A stretch of DNA of 64,000 nucleotides from Puccinellia tenuiflora. Lineage: Eukaryota; Streptophyta; Magnoliopsida; Poales; Poaceae. Location: assembly GCA_012064385.1 (NCBI GenBank), contig QRDG01000813.1:453952-517951 (forward strand), given 5' to 3'. The position numbers and the translations under genes are program-made. The notes beneath the pieces are model-generated. The model searched no databases. It was given only the letters and a program-made list of their open reading frames with translations, and had not been told where the DNA came from. Shown in pieces: positions 34,001 to 46,106 of the stretch (position 1 is the first letter of the stretch; every line of letters begins with the position of its first letter).

Positions 34001-34339
34001 GAAGCACCACAACACAATCATATAGTCGGTTTGGCCGACAACACGCATACATGCAAGCAACGCCTTCACGCTTCCTCCACTTAACGACGACTTGCACAAG
34101 AGATCCGGACGAGAAAACAAAGGCACATGTTGTAGATCTAGAGGAGCAAGAGACTTCACTTACATATGAGTGTCAACCAATGGAGGTTGAGCAAGCTTCT
34201 ATGGTGAATCAATGGGAGAAATGAGGTGGGGAGGAGGAGGGGGTCGACCAGATCTGTTTGGTGGAGAAGGAAATAAGTGAGACAAGTGAGTGGGGTGGTA
34301 GCTGGCTCCATGTGCCAACAGGTAGCAAAAAGGTGGCGC

Positions 34340-34690
34340 GACTTATCCGAGGCGCATACTGCCAATATGCGCCTCGGATATGTGAGATACTGGAGGCGCA
34401 TATTCAGTATGCGCCTCGGATAAGATACCACCGACCACCACCCGCCCCCACCCGGGCCCACTAGGGTTATGGGAGGCGCATTTCAATCATATGCGCCTCG
34501 GATATTAGAGGCGCATATTGTGGAAATGCGCCTCGCATAACCTGGGGCCGCCAGATTCATCCGTACATGGAATAGGGGAGGCGTATGGCCCCAGTATGCG
34601 CCTCAACTATTTGATAGTTGGAGGCGCATGGCCAAACAGTGCGCCTCGGGTAATTTAGCAGAGGCGCATATTGCCATATGCGCCTCCTAT
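34340..34690. promoter_or_regulatory. CACTA subterminal repeat array (right, 5' of the genes)
   Basis: Seven head-to-head pairs of GAGGCGCAT, one with a variant gaggcgtat, spaced over ~350 bases. It mirrors the left array in density and pairing. It lies upstream of TNPD, so it probably overlaps the promoter. Confidence 0.85.
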
Positions 34691-34724
34691 AAGGATGTCT
34701 CCTATAGCCTTTTCCCTAGTAGTG

Positions 34725-36200
34725 AATCATAGAATTTACCCGAGATGAGCATTTTAATCATGAAACTTCAGAAAATGGGAGCTCTGGTCACTCAGGTTTA
34801 TGATCAAACAAGTAACACCCGTCACTGCGCTGGTATGTCGTGATGATGGCACATTTTGGCGGGAAAATAGTCACGTGGAGCTCACGTGAGTAGAGGCTGG
34901 TATTTTGCGATTAATCCCCCTCTTTAATTTAATGTGAACTAAAATACAAAATATCTAACTGATCACATTCAGACCGGGCCGAACCATAATTCCCCTATTC
35001 CACATTCTTCCCCACTGAAATGTTAATTACATCCAGCCTTTAAAACAACATAATGTCAAGTGATAATCAAGACATCAAGGATGCACACAACCAATAGAAA
35101 AGTAATGAAAAAAAAAACCCGCCGAACAATCAGTGAAGCAACAAGAACTACCACCACCATAAGCCACATCCGGACCGTTAGAAAGGTTCTCCATGAACGA
35201 CGCCTTCAAGAAGGAATGTCTAGCAGCATGATGATGACCAACCGTCGCATCCTTCCATAAAGTCTGTTGTGAGTAAAAATCTGTAAAACAGATTGGGCCG
35301 ATGAATTATAAATGAATCCTCTTGAGTGGGCAAAGGATTTGTTCGGCTGAAATTAATGAACAACCTGTGCATTTTCTAACTGAAAACGTACGCGTGCAAG
35401 TTGCACCTTGACGAGTGATAATTAACATATTTATGTATATTTAGTTTGCAGCTCGATCACCCACTAGACGTGAGGGGTAGTGTCAAAAATATAATATATT
35501 GCACGGTCTTTCCCATCAGTTTGGACTTTTAAATTGTTGGCTAGTGCATCAATTTAATATGCATAACAAACATATATGAACCGACGGCCACGATCTCTCT
35601 CCTTATCTCTTTTTACTCTCTCTCTCTTCAATTTTCCTCACCCTTATTGGTCAAGCACCCAAGCACATGGATCAATGAGGTGGCCTGCCGGTGTGAGCAT
35701 CCCACGTCCACCATTCTAATCTAAAAAGAAAACAAAGAAACATCCCACGTCCACGCCTTATCCCAAACTCCCAGCGCAGCCTTGCTCGTTCTTCTCGCGT
35801 CTGAGGTCTCGACCATGGATGCAAAGCGTCTTTTTATATGCAAAATGTCACATCTCGATGCAAATGTAGAATCGAATTTAAAAGATAGGTTCGCTCCAAC
35901 AAACGGTCGGCAAAACAAATTGGAAATACACAACTGGTACATCATTGTGAAGCATCATCGACAGAGGAGTTGAGAAAGGACCCGGTACAGCATGCAGGCA
36001 GAAACGACTTGTGCACTTCCAAACCAATAGCGTGTCGGTCCAAATTGCATAATAATAATAACGAGAAGTATGTACATAGTTAATTTGTAGTTCACCGTCG
36101 ACAGTCAGCCGATGAGAGCCTTGTAGCCAATTACAAGTAGTCGACAAAGTCTCCATCACGCATATATTTTTGCAGAATGCAATTTCTTATTCATAGGGTT
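34725..36200. other. intergenic DNA, no supported gene
   Basis: Mixed AT-rich sequence with a short pyrimidine-rich stretch near 35600. A segment around 35040-35270 resembles LINE untranslated sequence, with cgacgccttcaagaaggaa, but this is weak. No gene is supported. Confidence 0.45.
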
Positions 36201-36219
36201 GAACAAGGAGCTTTTATTT

Positions 36220-37820
36220 TATTTTTTAAAAACGGATTGTAAATATAACACGTAGATTAATTTTAAAGTAGCACACCATCAGCTATTAGTGGGCCGAAAC
36301 ATCCCTTTCGACCTTTAGTTGGCCGAAACACTATTAATCAACAAGACTGGGCTTAGTATGTTTCGGTCTTTAGTTGGCCGAAACACTTTTAAACCACTAG
36401 ATTTATTTCCTTATCCATCATGGAGAACCGAGTCCAATCCTGTCACACACAAAATGCTACATTTTTCCTTTTTTTTTAATTTTCAGAAAATGTGTTAAAC
36501 TTGTTAAATTTATATCTTTTGTTAAATCTCAATGATATAAATAATATATTTATATATATACATGGTTAAGATTGGGAGTTGCAGTGGAGCTGCTGATGGG
36601 AGATCGTTTCTTTTAAGGAGGTGGGGGGTGGGTTATAGAAAGAGTCAGGCCGCGTGGGGATGTGGGTAGTGGATCTTGTAGTCTCGTAGATCGTAGATAC
36701 ACATGTGAGCACCGTTAGCAGGATATGTGTTGGTGTAGGGCTATTCTTGTTGTAGTGATATAAAATTATCAAAAAAATGTGTAGAATATTAATATGACAT
36801 CCTCATCCATGATTGCATCATGTAGCTTGTTGTTTAGTTGCATATCACCTAAATGATGTGTGGGAAATAATATAAATGTTATCCCTAATCCATTAAATCT
36901 TTTGTAGCTCGCCCATGAAATGTTTTGCTACAAAATATTAATCTATTTAATCTTCTGTATCTCTCCCATGAAATGTATTTTCTTTTTCTTTTAAATTTCA
37001 GAAAATGTGTTAAACTTGTTAAATTTATATCTTTTGTTTTATAAATATAAATAATACAAATAGTATATCTAAAATTATCAAACAAATGTGTAGAATATTA
37101 ATATGCCATCCTCATCTGTGATTGCATCATGTAGCTTGTTGTTTAGTTGAATAGCACCTAAATAATGTGTGGGAAATAATACAAATGTTCTCCCTAATCC
37201 ATTTAATCTTTTGTAGCTCGCCCATGATTTTTTTAACGAGATAATCGATTTAATCTTTTGTAGCTCTCCCATGAAATGTTTTGGTACTGAAGATTAACTG
37301 GAACAGGGATAGCGTTTATTTTATGTCACACACATTCCATATTAGTTATTTAGGTGATATGGAAGTAAAGAGCAGCCTACGTGATGCCATCATAGATGAG
37401 GATATCATATTAATGTTCTGCATATTTTTCTGATAATTTTAGACATATTATTTGTATTATTTTGATTTATAGAACAAAAGATATAAATGTAATAAATTTT
37501 CTGAAATTTAAAATACAAAAGGAAAAAAAGGTGGAATTTGCATTCTACATGATTCAAACTTGGCACTCCCCGGTGGAGGAGTAAGTCATAACCACTACAC
37601 TAGGCCTCAGATTATGTTAGGAAATAAATGTTGTGGATTAAGAGTGTTTTGGCCAACTAAAGACCAAAACGTGCTAAACCCAATCTATTAAACCCCAGTC
37701 TAGTTGATTAAGTGTGTTTCAGCCAACTAAAGGCCGAAAGAAATGTTTCGGTCCAGTAACGGCCGACGGTGTGCTATTTTTGGATTTTTAATCTACATGT
37801 TGTATGTGTAATTCATGTTT
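36220..37820. mobile_element. Large foldback / long-TIR DNA element (~1.6 kb)
   Basis: The left arm (36222-36425) and right arm (37590-37815) are long inverted repeats sharing tttagttggccgaaac, gtagattaa and tagcacacc. Inner segments (atttatatcttttgtt; catcctcatc then gattgcatcatgtagc) recur both directly (36780-36925 and 37080-37275) and inverted (37370-37500). No transposase is present. Long arms suggest a Mutator-like or foldback family. Arm divergence of several percent implies age. Confidence 0.7.
37548..37616 (-). ncRNA. tRNA-like module (A/B-box) in the foldback element
   Basis: Read on the minus strand: tagtgtagtggttatga (A-box-like), then ~25 bases, then agtttgaatcatg (degenerate B-box), followed shortly by an oligo-T run. 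It has the same layout as the modules near 29950 and 63200. Confidence 0.45.
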
Positions 37821-38189
37821 AAAAAAATAATATTTTAAAAAAACTCGTGTGTCTAGCTATTCGACTATAATTGTAAGATACTGAATTAGCGTGTTCACTG
37901 CCACGGCCACCTCATCAGCTCATAAACATGAAGAAGATGAGAGAAACACAGCTGATTTTGTAGAGACTGCATAATTATTGTTGCTAGCAGCCTAGTAAGG
38001 CTAGTATTACCATTGGAGCTCTCTGTGAGGGACCAAGACATTAAACTCTGTCACCTTGGACGCTTCTGGTAGAGCTTCATGGAATAAGACAAGCAGAATG
38101 AAAGCCTCATGCATGCACCAATGTGACTTAATCAACCACACCAGACTGCTAAACACGAGTGACCAGGATTGCCAGAGACAAACACTTAA

Positions 38190-38660
38190 TTTTTTATTTT
38201 TAAAATGACGAAAAAGACTTGCCATTTTCATTAAATAAGAAGAAGGGTTTAGACTTTTAATTGTTTTAATGTCGAGGACATGCCTTAGGACTTTCAAAAA
38301 TCCTACTCTCCCGGCATTACATTACCCAAGGAGATTGCCCCGGCCGATTTCCATAACTTGGCCTCCTCCTTTATCTTAGCAATGATTACTGTAGCGGTGG
38401 AAGCATGGTGGCGGAATACCCTTGCATTGCGCAGCTTCCAAATCTCCCAAGTGACGAGCATGAGAAGGGAGGTAAGAGCCTTGCGTGCTCTATCCTTTTT
38501 TGAGACTAAGTTGGACCACCATGATTTGACGTTCGGTTCATTGGTCCATAGCGCCGGTGATATATCCACGAATCCACACCAAGGGAGGATAGAAGCCCAA
38601 ATCCTTTTGGAGAAACGGCATTAGAAAAGGAGATGAGCCTCAGGAAATTGCTATTTGATT
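38190..38660 (-). pseudogene. LINE reverse-transcriptase C-terminal remnant
   Basis: Minus-strand fragment resembling the end of plant LINE ORF2. The zf-RVT-like region (RFSKRIWASILPW) is followed by an 88-codon open stretch with TWEIWKLRNARVF. A stop lies just before CRFSKR. The tail tttaatgaaaatggcaag is typical of LINE 3' ends. 5'-truncated and non-functional. Confidence 0.7.
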
Positions 38661-39099
38661 GCAAATCTAGTCGCGTTGCATGCTTAACAGGATTGTGCGA
38701 GACCGAATCATCTGTACTGTACCTGTTCTCGCCCAGCCATTTGTGCCAGATGAAGCAGGTGAAGCGTACAAATGGCTTGTCTCCTATACAGAGAGAGCAG
38801 GCCGGCATAAGTGCATAACACAATAATCATTTAGGGCTACACTGCAGATGGTAACATCATAATTTGACAGTGATAAAAGGAAGCGTGTACATCGAAGTGT
38901 AAAGGGGCAAGTATATTTGTCAGGTCGAGAAAAATGAGAAGAGCTTATCAAGCGTGTTATGCCCATAAAACTAGCACAACAGGAAACAGAGCTTCCCTGA
39001 GGCACATCCTATAATTCGGAGGTGCAATGGAGCCCTGTTCCATTTCATTCAATGGCACGCGGCCAAGTTCAGAGCAAGACACCAAAAGATCTAAGATGA

Positions 39100-39232
39100 A
39101 CACGTACAGAGGCTACAGCCTCATTAGCATCTGCAATGGCTTCCTCTGCTTGGTGCATCCGTGCACGGCAATGAGGCCGAGGCACCGGCCGTTGTTTGCA
39201 ACCCTGTCACCGGCGAGAAGATGACACTCCCT
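39100..39232 (+). pseudogene. F-box-associated protein fragment, frameshifted
   Basis: One frame reads GYSLISICNGFLCLVHPCTA and the next continues VVCNPVTGEKMTLP, the two consecutive signatures of the grass F-box-associated region (SCNGLLCL... then VCNPVTGE). A small indel near 39165 separates them, and a stop follows. No F-box domain is seen upstream. It is a relic, not an expressed gene. Confidence 0.6.
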
Positions 39233-40819
39233 AGCTAGGACAGAGAGGAGAACGAGCCAGCGGCGACGAGGGGGTAGGGGCAGATCAAGGAAAGCTACCG
39301 CCACCACCCAAGGCGCCCCGTAGGGGAAGACGCAGGGTCAGATCCTTTTTTCCGGATGGTATTATCCCAAGTAGGCTTCATGGACCAAGGCATTCAACTC
39401 TGTCAGAGGTATCACCATCAACTCTTCCACCTTCTAAGTAATAAAGCCCTTTATAAAAAATAAAAAAAATTAAAAAAACTCTTCCACCTTCGACACTTCC
39501 GGTGGAGCTTCCTTTCCCCACAAGCAGAATGAAAGCCTCATGCCCCAATCTGCTCTAATCAACAACATGACCAGACTGCTGAACACATGAGTGACCAGGA
39601 TTGCCAGACACAAACACCTAACGAGTGTGACACAAATGACAGGATCAAGAAATTGCTCAACAATTCGGACAGAAAATCACAGAAGTGAGCACTATCACAA
39701 ACCTAGTAAGCTGCTGAAGATTAAAACTCAAATGACTGGATTTGAGTTTTAATCAAATGGTTGTGCTACTTTAAAGTTCTGAACTACTGATTAGGAGTTT
39801 GTCTCTGGCCATTTGCGTCGGACTGTGCACATCGATGTGTACAAATGGCTCGTACTCTCAAGAGAGAGAGAGAGAGAGAGCACTGCACTAATTCAGCCAG
39901 GACACCGAAACAACCATCTGCTAAGTAATCAAGCCCCCTGGGAGAAGCAGTGCAAATAGACCGACTACATTAGAATTTGATATTAAACTGTAAAAGACTA
40001 ATTATATATGGCAGCATCCAAGTCGTCGAGAAAATCATGAGATGTCCATAACAGTGGCACAAAGCTTACCTCATCCATGTCTTGCTTGCCAAAGAACTTG
40101 CTGGATGAAAAATGACCAAGAGTGCATGAGTAAAGGAGGACAAAAGGAGTAAGCAAAACAAACAATGACAATACTAGTAAAGATCAAATTCATATAAATA
40201 CCTGCAGGCAGGATTCATCCCACATACAAACTAGCAAAATTGAACTCAAATTACCTGACGTCCTGACCATATTAGACTGGTACAGCCAGGTTCCATGGAA
40301 GTCTTCTTATTACGCTGAAATACAGAACTTTGCCTTGTAGCGCCGCGGTTTTGGAAGACTACCCTGGTTTCTGGAATCCGGACCAACAACGACAGCAATC
40401 CAGAGGGATCTGACACACTGTACACAGTAGATCCTGAGGCATAATGATACTATTAAAACAAGCATTGTTTATAGCTTTACATACACTCCAGAAAATGTCA
40501 ACAACACCGACTGATATTATCAATCTAGCTTTCACTGGGAAGCTCTTACACCCTACTGGTATTTCTTCAAACGAAACACACATATTACATAGACTGAAAA
40601 CATACTTCACTATCCGCCACACATAATTTGCTACAGCCCAGCTAAAAACAAATGACACCGTGCAATTAATTGACAAATAGTTATGAAGCAACGGAAGAAA
40701 AGAGAAGAGCTTCAGATGTAGCCTCTGCTGCTTCGTGAAGTGTAGTAGAAAGGAGACCTTCAGATTCTGCTACTGCCGACCGATAACACTTTTCTCTTCA
40801 CACTTAGTCCCTTAAACTC
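39233..40819. other. intergenic DNA and probable 3' region of the NLR gene
   Basis: Includes an AG microsatellite (39860-39880) and AT-rich DNA. The last several hundred bases may be 3' UTR of the NLR read on the minus strand. No gene is supported. Confidence 0.45.
39860..39880. repeat. (AG)n microsatellite
   Basis: Uninterrupted AG tract of about 20 bases. Confidence 0.9.
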
Positions 40820-41310
40820 TTAAAGTGGCCCCAAAGAGAAACCACGTCGGTCAGTTCTCTCAAAGAGTAGAGCTGGGTGGTTTGGGTGTGCACTGGCTGC
40901 TCTCTCCAACGCCACCTTTACGGCTCGGGCAGTGTTCACATTGCCATTTACACGACATCTGACACTAATGAGGCTGGGGAGGTTCTCGATTCCAAAGTCC
41001 AAAGACATAGCTTCAAATACACGCAAACAAATGATGACAAGGTTTTGTAGCTTGGGCATGGATCCTGTTGTAAACATCAGATCTTCTGTTTGATAATTTG
41101 CATCATAATGAAAAAACGTCAAGAATCTGAACCCAACTTCAGCACTGATTCTGAGCTCTTCGTTCGACTTTGTTCCTTCTTTCAGATACAGAATGAGTAG
41201 ACTGGGTAAGGCTCCAAGGATGCAGAGATCATCCTGCTTGACTCCCTCCACTTCAATGCGTAGCTGTTTGAGGTTCCTAAGGCAGCTCACCCAATTCGGA
41301 ACCCGCGGGA

Positions 41311-41510
41311 CGGGTGCAGCCCAGGTAATAAGTTTCTGGAGGGGTACCAGGCACAAAGGTTCCTTCAAGAGGCTGCTCCCATAAGAAATTTCCAGAGAGC
41401 GAAGGTTCTGGGTGCCTAGCTTACAGAGGGAAGAGACCATAGCTTTGTTGCACTCCTCTAGAACCGCTTCTGTACCCATACGGGTGCAGCCCAGGTAATA
41501 AGTTTCTGGA
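41311..41510 (-). repeat. Exact 30-bp direct repeat inside the LRR coding region
   Basis: 30 identical bases occur at 41311-41340 and 41481-41510, exactly 170 bases apart. Because 170 is not a multiple of three, the copies are read in different frames (LITWAAPV versus YYLGCTR). Confidence 0.95.
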
Positions 41511-42802
41511 TCATTGTCGAAACCACGGAGGACAAGTTTTCTCAAATTCTTTAACTGGCCAAGACCCCCAAGCAAATCAAATGGCTGGTTGGAGCTCGTG
41601 ACCACTTGCAACGTCTCCAGTGCTAGCATCTTCCCAACCCCATCAGGAAATGTAACATTGTACCCAACAAATAGATGCGACAATTTTCGGAGGTTAACAA
41701 TAGATGTTGGTAATTCCCGTACACCAGTGCCTCTTAGGTCCATTATCTCTAAACACCCCAAACATCCCATCTGTTCCGGGAGCTTGCATATTTTTGTATG
41801 CGTTAGGTTCAGGTACCTCAACTGGGATAAATTAACTATATATTCAAAATGACGGTCTTCCAATTGCTGGCAATTATTCAAGTGGAGAACACGCAGATGT
41901 TTGAACTCATCCAAAGAAGGTATTTCCACGGATCCAAACACATTAAGTGATCGGACATGTGACAACACCAGACCAGCTGTCGGCATTGTTGAATTTCCTT
42001 GCTTGACGCGTGAAAGAGTGAGTCGGCGAATGACTTTGGGTTGTGTGCCAATTCTCAACATGGGAACATCAATTAAAGTAACAAAGTTCTCTTCGGTGGA
42101 CTTGGATATGATGAAATCAAGTATCGTATCATGAACTCGACAATTCTTGACCTTACCACTTTTACTTGTTTTCACGGGTTGGATCAAACTTCTATTGATA
42201 AGCTCATTAAAACACCTTTCTCCTATCTCATATACTGTATATCCATCTTCTTTGTGAATGAATCCTTCACCGATCCATCTCATTATCAGACCCTTCTTCT
42301 CAATAAGAGAATCTTCCGGAAACATACTAATATATAAGAGACAACTTTTAGATGAGCAGGCAGATCAAAATAACTAAGGGACAATATCCGCATCATTTTT
42401 TTGACATCATCATTTCTTTCAAGTGCACGACCGATTGAATCTTTGACTTGGTTCCATAAATCCTCGGTTCTCTCTCTGTTAGCCAACAAACCTGACATAG
42501 TAATGATTGCTAGAGGTAACCCATCACATTTTTGCAATATCTGATTAGCAACATTTTCAAGGTGTGAAGGGAAATCTTCATTGGAGTCGAATAGTCTTCT
42601 ATGAAATAGTTCTCTTGAATGCACCACATTAAGATGCTTTATACCATAAATATGTCCATTGAATGATAAACGACATGATTCGGCAACATCATTTATACGA
42701 GTAGTGGTGAGTATAAAACTGCCAGAACTAGTCATGGGGAATACACGCTTAATAACATCCCATGTATTCACATTCCATATATCGTCAACAACAACAAAAT
42801 AC

Positions 42803-44742
42803 CTGCGCATGGATTCATGGACGACATCAGCATGGTTTTAATAAATGATTGCATAACAATATCAACAAAAGAATAATAGTAAACTTGTTCACTATGATAA
42901 CATAAAAAATAAAATGTAATACAACTAACACAAGTGTAAAATCACAAAAGTTTCAGAAATAATTCTCGTGTACTGTGTACATCGATCCATGTTGGTTAGT
43001 TTGGCACAGATAGACAACAATCTAAACACGAGGGATGACCATGGAAAATATCAAGAATTATCAATAATGTTAACAAGGATTTAACCGTTAATAAAGATAT
43101 ATATTAAAACATTATGACGAATAACCATGCACCCTTTGGCCTAGATGGAACGTGGATCAGGTGGTCATAAGCAAAAAATAAAAATGTAGCTAGCGTGGAT
43201 CCAAACATATGCTGATGTACTACCAAGAAAAGCTACATACTATTTAAATATTAAAAAAAAGTTCATTTCCTTTTGTCATGGAATTTTCTGAACAATAGAT
43301 TATGTCACAAATTGCTGCTAATAAATGTGCATGCCTTAGTTGTGGAGGTATCTACTCCTATGTGGTTTGTGATTGATGATGGTGTCTGCATACGTATGGG
43401 TGCTTTATGTGATAGGGTTTATCAGAATGGATGTGTGTTCATGTTATATATATCTCGTGTATTCCGTGATAGAGGCTACCCCTATCTTGTTATCTAAACT
43501 GACAAGGCTTGCCACGGGTCTATTGGTCATCCATTTCAAATGGGATTTGTCCTGTAGACACACGAGCAATCCAACCCATAGAATTTCCTTTTCTCCCTCT
43601 TAACATGGGTCGGCCCATCCAATGGTAGTGTGATTCTTCCTTTCCCGTGGCTACCCGTCGATAATGTATTCATCACCTCTCAACTGGCCTAAGCACAGAG
43701 CTAGAATTTCGACTTGGGGATAATATCAACTCTTAATATTAACATTGTTATAAAGTCATAATAATAGATATTTAGTTCCATCCTTCGACGTTTTTCCAGA
43801 TTCTGGAGGCATAACATATTTTATATGGAAGTAATTTAAGCCATCTTTTGCTGATCTCCTAACTATGTAGTAACTGGTTGTCAGCATAATCTATAGAAGG
43901 CAAATAACCGGAATACAAACTCTCATAAAACACCTCATCTACTCCATCAATGGAGTAGTTATGTCTAAGATGTCACAGTTTAAAAAGAAAAGACAAAGGA
44001 CATGATCACGAATGGACTTGTAATCCGTGTATCAACCTCAGGTGATCCGTGATATAATGACTTGTATACTTTGATATTCTGAACTTTTAATAAAGAAAAA
44101 AAAGCTGCATGCATCAATCGATGCAGAGGCTGGGGGTACCCCATTTCGAAACAAAAACATGATCATGAATGGAATTTCTAGGATAGTTCATTCTTTTTAT
44201 TCGCTCCATTCTATTTCGCTTATATTAACATGGTCTTCAAACCAAACATTAACCCACTATTTTTTGTAACTACAAATGGAATAATATGGACTTAAAATTA
44301 CATGGATTTTTTTTAATAATAAAGTACCAATATGATTCTCTTGTGAACTATTTAAATAACTCTCTTAATTAATTGAGGATGACAAGTAGACACGCCATAG
44401 AAAGTTGTACCTATCCTTACGTCATCTACTCGATCAATAGAGTAGTTATGTCTAAGATGCCACAATATCTAAAGAAAAGAAAAAGGACATAATCACGAAT
44501 GGACTTTCTAGCTAGGATAGTTCATTTTTTGTATTCGCTCCATTCTATTTCGCTTATATCAACATGGTCCACAAAATAAACATTAAACCATTGTCTTTTG
44601 TTACTACAAATGGAATAATATGGACTTAAAACTACATGGATTTTTTGTATAATAAAATGCATGATTCTCGTGTGAAGTATTTAAATAACTCTCTTAATTA
44701 TGTATTTAAGGATGACAAGTAGACACGGTATAGAAATTGTAC
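42803..44742 (-). other. Large NLR intron
   Basis: About 1.94 kb with GT-AG ends. It contains a LINE tail with its own target duplication and a ~329-bp tandem duplication that reaches the exon 1 donor. No coding sequence of its own. Confidence 0.75.
44017..44156 (+). mobile_element. Short LINE 3' tail insertion in the NLR intron
   Basis: Ends gcatcaatcgatgcagaggc then tgggggtacccc and an A-rich stretch, the standard Triticeae LINE 3' terminus. It is flanked by a 17-base direct repeat (acatgatcacgaatgga at 44000-44016; one mismatch at 44157-44173). Severely 5'-truncated. Confidence 0.85.
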
Positions 44743-44745
44743 CTT
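44165..44745 (+). repeat. ~329-bp tandem duplication at the NLR exon 1 / intron boundary
   Basis: 44165-44416 and 44494-44745 share tcgctccattctatttcgct, actacaaatggaataatatg and ggatgacaagtagacacg. The second copy ends in the real splice donor of exon 1; the first carries a similar ttgtacct donor-like sequence. Confidence 0.8.
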
Positions 44746-45578
44746 TTGTGTGCTAAGAAATCTCTAATCTTTGTGATGAGTTGTTGTATGCTCCCGGCTT
44801 CCGTGGTAGCATAACCTTGACGGCTAACTTCACTAAGGATTGTCCTTAGGATATTCATCATGTCTGGATTTCTTGACACGGATAAGAAGGCCCGACACTC
44901 GAATCGCCCTTTGAGCTCTTGATACACCGCGTTTGCAAGAGTTGTCTTGCCCATACCTCCGGATCCAACAATAGAGACCAGCTTTGGATGCTGATGAGCT
45001 GAAGCCAGCCCATCCTCTCGAGTCAACAGTTTGATAATCTCGGCCTTGGGTTCATCAATCCCGACGAGTTTTGACGCATCCTCGAACATAACGAGTGCTC
45101 TAGGGTCAACGGTTGCATGCTTGGTGCTGGAGATGGCCTCAGGAGTCTTGTACCTCAGATTCCTGTCGCCCAACTCAGCGATCTGTTTCCTCATGTCTTG
45201 GATCTCACCGCCAATCCGGCTGCGAGCCTTGGTCTTGCTCATCTTGCCCAGCAAGTGCTTGATCCTCTCGATGAAGCCCTCTGGCTTCGTGTCCTTGTCG
45301 CCGACGACGTTTTGCATGAAGTCGTCGATGGAGTCCTCCATGTCGTATGACAGCTCGCGCACCTCATTCATCCAAAGCCTATCCTGCTCATCGGGATCCT
45401 CCTTCTTGGACATCTTCTTGAGAAAGGCTTCCATGGCAGCAAGTTCCTTGGTGAGGAACTCGATGTCCTTGCGCACCCCCTTGAAACGCTTGTTGTACTC
45501 CTCGCCGAGCAGAGCGCCCAGCTTGTCCAGGACGGGTTTCAGGGCCCCGGTCGCCGCGCTGACCAGAGCTGCCTCCAT

Positions 45579-46106
45579 GGCCGCTACACCCTGCACCCTG
45601 CAAAAATAATTAATCCAAGTAAGCCACTAAGCACAAGCATTACTACTGAAGGAGCAACAAACCGGCAAAGGATGGCTACCTAGGCTAGGGGCGTCCTGTC
45701 TTGGCTAGTTAGCAGCTGATCGAGTTGATTTTTCCTTGTCCACGTCGTCGATCTTGAACCATGGAAAGGATGGATCAACACAAAGTAAGCCCAACCATGT
45801 CAGCACTGAACAAGCTACGGTGGAAGCATGTCAGCAAGAGGTGGGGGTCGTACCTACGGCGAACCTGGTCGCCTCCGTGGAGAAGGAAGCTCGGACGCCG
45901 GCGGAGCGCGCACAGCGAGCAGCGGCGGTGGCAGGAGAGTAGCGGGATCTTGAACCCAGACGCGTAAATAAACGATGGAGAAGCTGCTGGTCGTCGCTGC
46001 CGGTTGCTGTTCCACGTGGGTCGGCAGCTTGTGTATATTAATGCTTATCTTGACAGTTGGAAAACGATTGAGTAATATGCTTACCACTTACTTGCACGCA
46101 GATCAG
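45579..46106. other. Upstream region of the NLR gene
   Basis: Probable NLR promoter and 5' UTR on the minus strand. A plus-strand frame of ~68 codons (45761-45967) has no recognisable domain and is likely fortuitous. Confidence 0.45.

Larger units (their letters stand above)
23375..34724 (-). mobile_element. Full-length CACTA (En/Spm) transposon, ~11.35 kb
   Basis: Terminal inverted repeats CACTACTAGGGAAAA occur at 23375 and, inverted, at 34710-34724. AAT follows the right end, and the left flank reads AATA, so a 3-bp duplication AAT with one extra base is likely. Both ends carry dense inverted pairs of GAGGCGCAT. All genes read on the minus strand: TNPD (33812-30333), a second TNPA-like ORF (28582-25006) and a small viroplasmin-like ORF (24166-23921). 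TNPD is open throughout, but the second ORF has several frameshifts, so this copy may be only partly competent. A tRNA-like module, an 84-bp tandem duplication and a GC-rich minisatellite lie between the two main genes. Confidence 0.92.
38031..39900 (+). repeat. Diverged duplicated segment (38031-38192 and 39383-39620, plus ends)
   Basis: Shared words include gcagaatgaaagcctcatgc, gtgaccaggattgccaga and caaacac. A second shared stretch (cgtacaaatggct then agagagag) lies at 38763 and 39836. The first copy is interrupted by LINE sequence; the second is not. Confidence 0.6.
40820..45578 (-). pseudogene. CC-NB-ARC-LRR disease-resistance (NLR) gene, single-base frameshift
   Basis: Exon 1 is 45578 to 44743 and exon 2 is 42802 to 40820, joined AG|G at HKR|YFVVV across a 1.9-kb intron. 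Without the deletion it would be ~939 residues. The Rx-type coiled coil has an EDVID-like MEDSIDDF (80-87). NB-ARC follows: P-loop GSGGMGKTT (205-213), RNBS-A FECRAFLSVS, kinase-2 YFVVVDDIW (280-288), RNBS-B GSFILTTTR, GLPL CDGLPLAI, and a VHD motif in place of MHD. About ten leucine-rich repeats then run to the end. At 42346-42349 a run of four T (A on the coding strand), where five would keep frame, breaks the reading just before MFPEDS, in RNBS-D. Such proteins sense pathogen effectors. As read, the product would stop inside NB-ARC; an assembly homopolymer error is a real alternative. Confidence 0.85.

Noticed and set aside
40820..42810. Two separate NLR genes (42810-42286 and 42325-40820)
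   Set aside because: They are one exon split by a single-base deletion; motifs are collinear across the break.
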